Origin: Undaria pinnatifida
Lineage: Eukaryota; Sar; Phaeophyceae; Laminariales; Alariaceae
Direction: 5' to 3'
Assembly: GCA_012845835.1 (NCBI GenBank)
Contig: JABAKD010000030.1
Location: 14,355,076-14,419,075, forward strand
DNA: 64,000 bases
Both the position numbers and the translations under genes were made by a program. A model generated the notes under the pieces. That model was not told the origin of the DNA. It did not search any database and saw only the letters and a list, made by a program, of their open reading frames with translations. Position 1 is the stretch's first letter, and each line of letters starts with the position of its first letter. Positions 42,367 to 54,300 of this stretch are shown here, one piece after another.

Positions 42367-45300
42367 CTGAACAGGTGCGTGTTGGGAGGGAAGGGAGGGG
42401 GGGGAGGGGGGGGGGGGAGGGGGGAAGAGTCAAGGGGGAAGGATGGGGGGGTGGGGGGGGGGGGGGGGGGGTACTCATTTGTAGCTTGCCTCAGTCATTT
42501 GACCATTAACCACGCATCCCTTTCAAGACGGGGCACCGTTCCTACTCCTAATAGAGACACCTACAACATTTGGGCGCTCGTAACGCTTCTTCCATATTTT
42601 ACAAAGAAACTGTTTGCTTATCCTATCCCCGTCCTGTTTCGCCGTCTGCGGCCACCATCTATCTCCTAGGATAGCGATCGTTTTCTCGCTACTCTCTGGT
42701 CAACCAAACTCTTCCATGTCACATACGTCTAATTTCCTCATCTCGTCTAACGCATCCCGTTCTTGTATATTTCACTTTTCTCCTACTATATGAGTCCTAC
42801 TCTATTGCTGTGCCACGCGGGCACATATGTGTAACCACGTCCTCCTCCTCCCGACTACTGGCATATCTCTTTCTTCTGTCTGGTAGGTCCAGACCCCCTA
42901 CACGTAAAAACAGTTTCAGCTTTCTCGCGTAGTCCATTGGGCCGTGCAAATAGATTAATAAAATCGATTATATGTTGGATCTAGCTCAAAATTCCCCACC
43001 TACGAGCAAAAATACCAACACCAACCATTATAGCGGACAAAAACAAAACATATTAAATACCGCATGTACAAAAAATAAATAAATAAAATGGAATGGCAGG
43101 ACCCCTCCCAAGAAGTGAAAAAACTCAACCACATAGTTTACTACAAGTACCACCAACGCAGCGTGCAAAGATAAGTATCGACCCTAAACTCGTCGAACTC
43201 ACAGCGGACGTCGTTAGAACAATTTTATAAAATACATTTACAATCCAATATCTCCCCTCAACCCCCCGTATATCTTCAAGTGCTTCTCCTCTTTCGCCAT
43301 ATTTCTTAGCGCTAGCCTTTCCCTTTCTCCAGTTATTTCCTTCACTTCTGTCTTGTACCCACCAAAATTAATATAGACAATTCCTCTTCTCGGTCTCCTA
43401 GACCCTTCCATATTTTCTCGACTACGTTATCCCATATTATTCCAGCTCGCCCTTTTGTTATTTTCTCCCATACGGCCCTATCAGCTATGGATGACAACCT
43501 CTTTTCTGGCATATTCTTTAATTTATACTTCCATGTGAACTTTCTCACGTCTCTTATTTGTTTCAAGTGGGTACGTTCTTAGTTCTGCTCTTAATGCTGT
43601 ATTACTCCTGTCATCTGCACTGTTTCCAGTTGCTGTACGAACTTCGCGATCCCTTCCCATAATTCTCCCGCACAATCTAGCTTTGGTACAATTACATTAA
43701 TCAGAGTACATATTTTAATCCTAGTGTCAAGGTGCCGAGTCTGTTAGGATCGCATCCATCTTGCCTACTTGTGATTTACCCTTTCCTATTACGTTCGCTA
43801 TGTGTGCATCCCAAGACAGACCTTTGAGATCTCTACGGCAAGGTACATATACCGGTCTACGATCGGTACTTATCTTCTCCCCACTTCCATTTGAAACTTA
43901 TCGGATTTACCTTTTCTTCGTTACATACAACTGATGTGCATTTTTACACGTTCGCTACCACTCTCCATTTCCTAGGGTACTATATTATGGTGCTTTCTCC
44001 ATCTGTTTCTGCAATCCTTTGGGTATTCCTGATATCCCCACGAAATCATCCGCAAACATCAACCCCGGCACCATATCTTTCCCCATCGTGACTCGTTGCA
44101 TGGCTGCTTCGACTTCTACTATCATGCCATTAACATATACCTTTGAATAGATTGGGTGACAGTGTACATCCCTGTGCAAACTCCTTGTAAAATAGCAACA
44201 TATTTGGATATTTCCCCGTCCAGCATCACAGCACTTCTCACACATTCCGTCACATTTTTTTATCTTTGTCCACATATTTTCTCTGATCCCAATTTCCCAA
44301 TCATTTTCCACAACCCATTCCTCCGTACTGCGTCATAGGCCTTCTGTACGTCTAGGAAGAAACAGTACGTCGTTAGCCTGGCGTCTTTCCTACCTTGAAT
44401 TATCTTCCCTCATGTGTACACATGGTCTACGTAGCTACGGTTTGGCCTAAATCCTGCTCGCCCTTCGCTTATTTTTTTCGTCCTTCTCCAAAATTGTTCT
44501 CGTTCTATCGTTCGAAATCTTACAGAATGTTTTGCCTACGGTGCTTAGTGGCGTTATCCTTCGGGAGGGACGGGGGGGGGGGTAAGGGAGGGGAAGGGGC
44601 GAGGAGAGGGGAAGGGGATCGTGGTGACTGCGCTGAACGGCAGGCTTACGTTTGCCTGTCCTCTGCATCTCTCGAAGTGGAAGCTGAGTCCCTGCTCCAC
44701 AGTGGGATTGGAGGTTGGGGGTGTAACCATTTGCATTGCATGGTAACGGGTGCTTCGTTTGTCTATCCGCTTTCGTCTTCCACGCTCTTGAAAGTCAAGC
44801 CTGCTCTTTCTCTCTCTCTCTCTCCCCCCCCTTCTCCCTTCCTACCTCCCGCTTCTCTTGTTGCTATTTGAAACATCGGCGACCAACCTGAATGTCGTGC
44901 ACGAGCTCCACTCGCTCGCGGGTGAGGACCTGAAGCAATACGCCCCTTCGCCCGAGCAAAAGCGGAAGCACCACAGATACTAGGCCGTCGCGCACCTGTG
45001 TTGCGGGAACGTAACGGTGATCGCAATGGTATCAAAGGGGTCATCGTACGGGAAACGGTAACGGTATTGTGCTAAAAACGGTAAAGTGGTAGCGAAAATG
45101 GAATGGAAATAGTAGCAGTAACGGTATCGGCAATGGCAAAAGAATTGGTAACGGTAACGGTAACGGTAACGGTAACGGTAATGGTAAATGGCTACGGTAA
45201 CGGTGAATGACCACGGTAACGGTAAATGACTACGGTAACGGTAAATGGCTACGGTAATGGTAAATGACTACGGTAACGGTAAATGACTACGGTAATGGTA

Positions 45301-48300
45301 AATGACTACGGTAACGGTAAATGACTACGGTAATGGTAAATGACTACGGTAATGGTAATTGACCACGGTAACGGTAAATGACTACGGTAACGGTAAATGA
45401 CTACGGTAATGGTAAATGACTACGGTAATGGTAATTGACCAGGGTAACGGTAAATGACTACGGTAACGGTAAATGACTACGGTAATGGAAAATGACTACG
45501 GCAATGGTAATTGACCACGGTAACGGTAAATGACTACGGTAACGGTAAATGACTACGGTAACGGTAAGCGGTAACGGTAAGGGTAACAGTAAAAGGTAAT
45601 GGAACGGTAACGGCCATGATAAATCATAACGACAGCGATATTCGTTTCTCCATCCACACTCACTCTACCCCCCCCTCCCCCTTAACGCCTCATATGTGCC
45701 CCTTCCCACCTCCTTCGACAGGCTGCTGATCTGCACCCTTGGCACAAAGCAACCATTGGCCGCATCCACAGGCCCGCCGTGCAACACGTGAGCGAGCCAT
45801 CCCTCCAGAATGCGCCGCTTGCTGACGTTGATCCAGCGGTCGAGAACGCCTTGCACGGTGGGAGACCCAAGTCCACCGCCACCTCGGTAGTGCTCGAGGT
45901 ACGTGTCCAACCCTTCTAGCTCCTTGGGTTTTGTACGGAGGCGGTGGCGGCGGCGGGGACGGCGATAGCGGCGGCGAGGCAAGATAAGAGACTTTTCGCA
46001 ATCACCCGCTTAACCGTGTACCGCGTAAATACAACACAGGACACCTACCAAGAAACAGGGAAATAAGAAAGACAGGCTGATACATATATATCGGAATATG
46101 ATAACCCTGAAAGCCGTTATACTGTTGTTCGTGTAGAATGCACCGTTTCCCAGATAAGAAACCCAGCCTGGGAAATATTTTTGTGTATTATTAAGTGCCC
46201 TGTACTGTGCGCGCTGGATGGAGTAGATAAGTATAGTACAGATTTGTCTTATGCTGGTTAGCATTCTCTATAGTGTGAGGTCGATGCATATGGATGCATA
46301 GTTGCAGTATGATATGAGCAGAAAACACAACCATGCCAAAAACGGGAGGCAAAAAGCGGTCCGTGCTCGTGGCTAGCGTTATAACCTGAAGCACGCCAGA
46401 CTATGTACGGCCACCGTGTAAAACACACGGGACGGAGAAAAGAAAGAAAAAGGGGTCGACAACGGCAAAAAGGGAAACTGAAACAAGATAAAGACAAAAT
46501 ACTTAAAATAAACAGAAGAAAGAGAAAAAGAATAGCCAGGAAGAAACCGAACAAAAACACGAAGAAAAAAGCAACACCGCGTTTTTTTCACGCACCTGCC
46601 ACTCCGTCCGCATATCCCTCCCAGGATCGGCGTTCCACTCCCCCTCTCCCTCCTCGCCTTCTTCTTCCTCCTCCTCCTCCTCCTCCTCCTCCTCCTCCTC
46701 CTCCTCCTCCTCCTCCTCCTCCTCCTCCTCCTCCTCCTCCTCCTCCTCCTCCTCCTCCTCCTCCTTCTCCCCCTCCTGCCCCCCCTCATTCTCTTCTTCC
46801 CCCTCCACCTCCTGAGAAAGCCCTCGCTCCGATTTTGCCTCCATCTCCGCCGCAGCTTCCGCCGCGGCCGTGGCAGCGGTCAAACTAAAAGGGTTAATCG
46901 CAAGCGACGACGACGACGATGACGCCCCCGACAAGCCTCTCGCTCTCCTCGCCGCCCCCGCCCCCCTCTTCGCCCCCGCCTCCACGCTGTCGAAGTCCCC
47001 GCTTCCGTCGGACCCGCCTTGCCCTGCTCTCCCTCCGCCTGGCGGCGATCGGTGCGCCAGCGTGCGTGGCGGCGGCGGGCCACCGCGACCGCGCCGGCGA
47101 CGGTGGTGGTGAGGGTACTCTCGGCCGCGTCCCCCGCGGCCCTCGCGGGGTATGACCAGTCTTTTTCCTTCTGGCGAGGTGGAAGAGACGGAGGGTTCTC
47201 CGGGGCGGTGGGTGAGGAGGTCGAGAGAGGTGGCCAGACGGGCAACGTCGTTGTTCTGATCGGCAAACAGCCCCTGTAGCCTGAACCAGCGTCAAAGGAA
47301 ACAGAGAAGAAGAGACAGGGAGGGGGGCAAGGGCAGGGTATCAGATCAGGGATCAGGAAGAAACACATCTCAGCGGAAAATAACGGGTAATTGTATCGAC
47401 TGCCCGGGGGTGAGTCGTGTCGACCAGCCTTCATCGGAAAAAGAGATGCCCCTTACAGAAACGCGCCTACCGCTTGAAGGCATAGAAACATTAACTCCCA
47501 CAGTGCGGGCGGGTTCCTCGTCCCGTCCCCCCCCACACTCGCCGTCCTGGCATCAGCAGCTACCGTAAAATTACTTCAAGGACTTCGCCACCGCCGCCCG
47601 AAAAACACCAACATCCTTACTTATTTAGGAGTTCCTCTGCCGCCGTCACCCTCGCTTCGCACGATACGCAGCGCCTCTCTGCGCAGCAGCTCCCCGCATC
47701 ACCCGTCACGGCGGCGGCAGCGACGTCGACAACCTCCCCCCGGCTATCCACTCCGTGTGAGCCACCTTCGCCATCTTCCCCAGCGCCGCCGCCGACACCA
47801 TCACCACCGCCTCCCGGTGCCGCTGCCGCCGCTGCCGCCGATTGAGGCGAGCTCCCTGCTCCCGTCGCCGCCTCCCCCCGCCTGGCGCACTCCTGACCAC
47901 ATTGGAACGACAACGACAGCACATCCCCTAGGGTCTCACGCAGGTCCGCAAGGGACGCCTCCGCTCTCCGGGAGGCCATCCTCCATCTACGAGTCTCCAC
48001 CGCGTCAGACGCACCTCGCGCCAGCGACGGGAACTCGCCCCCCCCGCCGCTGAGACCGCTGCCACCGCGGCCGCCGCGGGCACCACGGCCACCGCCGCAG
48101 CTGTAGCCGCCGCCAGCATTCCCCATGGGCATTTTCTCATCCATCGCGGCGGCGCCGCTCTGAGCGGGCTTGCTGCTGCCGCGCACAGCGGCTGCCTCCT
48201 CTCGCTGCGGTTGGCGTTCAGAGTCTTCGTTCTCCGGCGCCGCCGCCGTCGCTGTCACTGCTGCCGCTGGCGCCGAAGAGGCGGCCACTGTGTCATCCTC

Positions 48301-51300
48301 CGATCGAGGTATCGTTCCCCGAGTCCTTCCAGCTCGAACGACTCCCTCGCTCCCTTGCTCATCGAACGGTGCCGACGGAGAAGAACCACCCAAAGGCATG
48401 CCCGCCTCGCCCCCGCCCCCACCCCCCCCTCCACCCCCACTTCCACCCCGATCCCGACCCCCATCCGAAGGGAAACTCCGGTCATCGCCACTGAAGAGCA
48501 GATCTCCGTGGCTCGGCCGCCGCGGTCGTTGCGCGTCCTCACCGCCCCCACCCCCACGTTGCGGAGACCCCTTTATCGCAGCGGCGGCGGAGGGCGTGGT
48601 GGCGGGTCCCCCCCGTACCTCCCGCGCCAATCCTTCCAGGTAGTCCACCCTCTCTCGCGCGAGCCGGATAGAGGTGCGAAGCGCCTCGGAGGCCGCCGCG
48701 CGCGCCCTCGACACACCCACAGATCCCGCCGCCGCCACCGGCGCCTCCCCTGTCCACTCCCTGCCACCGCCTCCTCCGCCCCCACCCCCACCTCCACCTT
48801 CGGTATAAGGATATTGAAGCGGGGGGCATATCGGGGACGAGAGGTGGGTGTTGTGTGCCCCGAACCCCGGCTCGAACGCCGCAAAGTCTTCCTCGGCTTC
48901 GAACAGGTCGGTGGCCACTTCGTCCCCGGCCATGCGAAGCCTATCCTGGACCGCAGCGCGCGCGTGCAGGCACCCACGTAGGTTCTAGTGCACGGGCGCG
49001 TTGCGTGTGGGTGGGTGGCGTGGATTGGGGTGGCGTGGGTAGGTGGGTGGGGAGGCGGGATAGGCACCACTGGTGGGGTAAGAGGGGTAACTTCGGTTAG
49101 CGGAGTTGGGCTACAGGCAACGAAGCAAGCTTTTCGGAACCCGTGCCTAAAAAGAAATGCATCTTATGGCCTGGGACGTGCGCCCGCACTAGTATAATAA
49201 TGCACTCGAAACCGTATATACAGCGCCTCATGGCTCACGCGTCCTACGATAGAATAAGGCTGGCGCTGTGTGACTAACTGGGTTGCAGGGCGGCTTCGGT
49301 GTGGCATGTTAGCGTGCACGGCGCGTCTCCGCCAAATTACCCATTCTCGCAGAGCACGGCCACATCGTTAGAAAATACATGCAGCCGACGCGCTCGTACA
49401 AGCCGCTGCAACACAACACCAAGCGAACACAACCGACCTTGAGCACCCACGTCCTTCCGCCCGGGTCTTCATCTCTGTCGCCCCCCCCTTCCCCCCCTTC
49501 CTCCCCTTCCTCTCCCTCCTGTTCAAGCTCCTGCTCTATCCTGTCCAGGCTCAGGGCCAGACGAGACACGTCCCCGCAGGATAGCTCGCCTCCCAGGAGA
49601 GCGTTGCACTCCTCTATGAGATCGTGCCGCTTGTCCTCCTCGGCTGCGAGCGAGCGCAGGGCACGGTCGCGCTCCCCCGCCAGCTCTGCAAGGCTCCTGT
49701 GACCATCGGACAATCAACGCAACGGAGAAGGATCAGGATACGGAGAGGGGCGGGGGGGAGGAGAAGTGGGGGGCGGAGAGGGAGGGGAGGGGGAAGAGGA
49801 GAGGGGGGTGGGGGGGAAGGTGAGAATGCGGGTTATCTTTCTCCTGGCTTGGCGTTGCATTTGGTTTTCCGCGCTGTTGTTGGTTCTGTTATATATTCCA
49901 TGCGATCAAACGAGCACGCCGGAAAAAGAATTCCGTCAATGAGATATTCAGACTATAATTACATAGTGGGACTGCGATGCTGTTCCTGTACTCTACGTCA
50001 TAGTGGTGTACGATAATTGTGTGCGTCTTTGTGTAGATATTAATTATGGTACTGACTGATTGACTTATCAATATTAGTTATACCTGGTATCATATTTTTA
50101 TTGAAAATTGAAACTACACTACAACGTGCAGCTGGGAGATCGAGGATTTCGTCCAAAGTCATATTTGCAAGCTGTGTGCGTGGTACTCCGATCGCGCGTG
50201 TTACGGGGTGTGCATGTCCTCATTAAGGATATAGATGGTCGACTCCCTTTAGCACTATTAACATCCAGTACCAGGGTCAACAGGGTTATGCGAAGATTCT
50301 CCGTCTTCTCCGATTTAATCAATCTGTGCACGGAAACCATGAAACTCGTTTTGAGGAGGGCAATCTCTGACGGCTGCTGTGGAACGCACCCGCTTACTAC
50401 ATCAATAGTCTGGGAGATCGGCTGCTGTGGAACGCACCCGCTTATTACATCAACAGTCTTACTAACGGTGAGGGGAGGGGAAGCAAGTGTTCTAGATCGC
50501 ATAATGAGAGCTACTGCACGAATTGTGCTCGAGCAAAAGAAATGATGGGGCCGGCGGGGGAGGGGCGGATCATACTATTAGATACACCTGCATTCTTATT
50601 GATATAATATGTGTTGCATACTGCATCTAACATCAAACCTTCTAGAAAAGTAAACATTACCAGGCAGATTATATAAAGGGATGTCTTCTTGCTGAAACCG
50701 TCAGATTTGTCCCCCTTTAGGATTTATAGTTTCCGCGCACATATCGAAATGCCCCCCCCCCCCCCCCTGTCCCCCGATCCCTCTTGTTCAACCCCCCCCC
50801 CCCTCCCCCGATCCCTCCCGCCCCCCCCTTTTTTCATTTTATTTTCATTATTTTTTTTCCCGCCCAGTTTGTTTAAACGCCCCACTTAGAATCAAAATCG
50901 GCCAGAGTAATAAACACCTCTACGCAGTTGATATCACGTCATTATTTTTTTAACCATCCATGACGTAGTTTTCATTCTTCCTCCCCCCGACCCCTCAACC
51001 CCCCCCCTCCAACGCCCCCTCCTTTCCCACCACCCGCACGATCGCCTACACCTAGCACCACGCGTATAACAAGCCCCTACATCTTTGATCTCACACCCAG
51101 AGTGTATTACAATATTATAAGTGACCTAAACCTCCTAAAAACCCGATTCCCCCCCCCTCTCCCCCCCCCCCTCCCTCCCTCCCTCCTTTTTTTTTCTTCT
51201 TCTCGCTCTCCCTTGCTCAAACGCCCCACCTAATATCGAAATCCGCCAGAGTAATAAACACTTCATGCACTGGATATCACCTCATTATATTTCTAGAGCC

Positions 51301-54300
51301 ATCCATGCCGCTGCTTTTCCCCCCACCCGCCCCCGCGCCCCCCCCCGCCCCGAACGCCCCCTCCTTCCCCACCACCCGCACCATCGCCTAGACCTAGCAC
51401 CACACGCATAGCAAGCCCCTACATCTATGCCACCTAATGCCCTTCCCACCCCCCCCCCCCCCTCCCCCACCTCCCCACTCCCCCCACCCCATCCCACCCC
51501 CACCCCCTCGAACACTCCGCCCTCTACTCACCGATTGTACGACTTACAGGATATACATGATAAACTGGTGCATTCTTCCCAAAACCGTCACATTCATCCC
51601 CTCAAAAAATGTACAGTTTCCACGCACAGATTGAGCTGCCCCACACGCCCCCCCCCCCCGCCCCAACCCCCCCCCCCCATAATAGTTTCCACGCACAAAT
51701 TGAGCTGCCCCCCCCCCCCCCCCCCCCCATTCAACCCCGCTCCCTTTTGATCAAAATCAGGCCCCCACGTCCTTCAAAACTCCGCCCTCCCCCAACCGGT
51801 TATTCGACTTACAGGATACACTTGATAAACGGATGCATTTCCTTCCACAGCTGTCAGATTTTGTCTTCCTCAGAAACGGGTTTTATAGTTTCCGCGCACA
51901 GACTGACTAACATCACCCTGTTGACCCTGATAGCTACACTGTAGTTGCAAGGGGAGTCGCCGACCTATATCCTTAATGAGGACACACAACCCGTAATACG
52001 CGCGATCGGAGTTTCACACACAGCTTGCGAAGATGAGTTTTGACAAAATATTCGATCTCACAGCTGGATTGTATTTCCATTTTTATAATAAAATGTGATG
52101 CCAGGTATCATATACCAGGTGCCACACATAGGTGATGCTGCACCTCACCCAAGAGCTCAAGACTGTATTTATCATTACATGGATAATAAGGATGCGCGAT
52201 ACTAAATAAGCACGGGGGTGATATTATTCAAGTTCCTTGAAAGAGTCGTGGTACTGCTGCCGTACTGCGTAGCTCTTCTGGGCATAATTCGTACACCAGC
52301 ACTACCCTAATACTCGTGACACTATACCGGCACCTGGTGCGTGGTGCGTACAGATTTAGTTCGGTATATCTCCACCTGCGCCCAAGCATCCGACTCTCGG
52401 CCGGTGATGTCGTCGTGTCGCGACATGACACAGCTTCGTACGAGGCACCAAGAATAACCCAGCACTAACTACCAGGTACCAGGTATACCTATAACGTTTC
52501 TTGAAGAATGGATAGAGTAACCAGCTCACCGACCGCCGTCCCGTTTGAAGTAAACGGTGGCGTCGTGAGGACGTGCCAACCGCGACAGACTCTATACCCT
52601 ACCAAAACGGAGGACAAAGCCAAAAGACAAGAGATGCCAATGCGTGGCCTACAAATGCAGCAGAAGCGCAGACCAAGCAGATCAGCAGGCATGAGCTAAT
52701 GACACGACAGCAGCAGCAGGAGAAGCGCACCCAACGACTACGATACGAACTCAATAATACTCGTAGCGATCGGGCGTCCGGCGCAATGCCAGCAGCAGTT
52801 TTGCAGCTTCGGCCTACTAATAAGCCCCCTTGTTGGAGCAAGGCTACACCAACAACCCAAAATAGGTCAGAAACGTGCGGTTTTATCAGCCTTCTACCGG
52901 GAGCGCGGAGCGGAAAGACTATAAATACCAGATATTACGGTGATCCGTTGTTGGCAGGATGAACTATCAAGCAACAAAGGGGGCAAAAAAGCGCCCGGCT
53001 CTGTGTAAAAGCGCTTGGCTACAGCAGTTTACTTCGTTGGCTGGTCTTGCCAAGTATACAGAGCCTCGATCGAACACAGTTGAAGCGCAGGAGAGCTCGC
53101 CTATAAAGTGGCGATGCTTCCCTTGAGGTTAAACGGACACACGACGCGTATGAAAATACGTGGAAGTGTGGTGAGCTTAAGCTTTAGTTTTCCCCATCCG
53201 CCGGAGGATAAAAAAGAAGAAAAAAAAGCTTCCCTTTTTTTGTGAAATTTCATCCTGTTAACAATGGATATCCGTAATAGTGCAATGCTGCGCACAAGTT
53301 GGAGATCTCCTCGCGTTGTCATTTCGGGAACGATGCGCCCTTTGACGCGCGCTACAATAGTTGTGACGTTTTCGTCTAAAACGGATTTTGACCGACGGGG
53401 CTCCTCAACCCAAAATCGTCGGAAATTCGCTATTTTTCTGCGCACCTCGATCGCCATTGTCCGTAGCGTCTTGTTGTGGCGCTGCGGCGCGTTTGTGTGT
53501 GTTTCGGCTTTTCGAAATCGTACAACCACCCCGCCAAAAAATGCCAACGAATGTATCGAACATTGCTGTTAGCTTCTCCATCTAGACTCGTTTTTAGCAT
53601 ACACACTGTTTAGAAACATTACGTCGGCATCTTGATCTTTAGGCGGCGAAACGAATGTCAGGAACATCTGTGACCTGGATCGGGGTACGATAAACAATGG
53701 CCTTACTTTGATTTTGTGAGGATTACGTGCTGTACTCCTGTTCTGTGACCGTACGTATTTTTTGGCTGATATTTCAAGTGATTTATCGAGATTTCACGTG
53801 ATATCGTACGACTCTGCGTGAATTTCATTTGTTCGGTGTTATTTCGTGTCATTTTTTTGGGTGTAATGAGCATTTCGTGTAGCGTTGTGTCAGTGTTGTT
53901 GCGATTTATCGATATTCTGGTGTTGCTGTTATTGCTGTGTAAGGGCAGTCTTTGAAATAAAATCCTGTAAGGGTTGCATCTCTCCCTTCCCTGCGCTCCA
54001 TTAACGCCATTACGACTGGAAACCCTTTTTGGGGACAAATACGACTTGAAATTAGTATAGGGAAGGATTTGGGGTCTCTAAAGGGGTCAAGTACCGACCT
54101 TTTCCTTCTCGGGTAATGCCTTGGCTGAAGCGAGAATATTTGCATGAAAATAATTTGCCCATGTTTTCAATTCTGGACCCAAATCGATTTTATACTGCTG
54201 GCGGCGTAACAACATTATTATCAACACGCCTGTGCTACTCTTCACCCTGATGCAGCTGTTGTTGCGCTTTTTCAGTGATGCCGTTCCCTGCTTTCACTTT

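Noticed and set aside
46403-46888. 161-codon plus frame with poly-Pro
   Set aside because: Shadow of the poly-Glu exon on the minus strand, whose flanks and splice sites fit much better.
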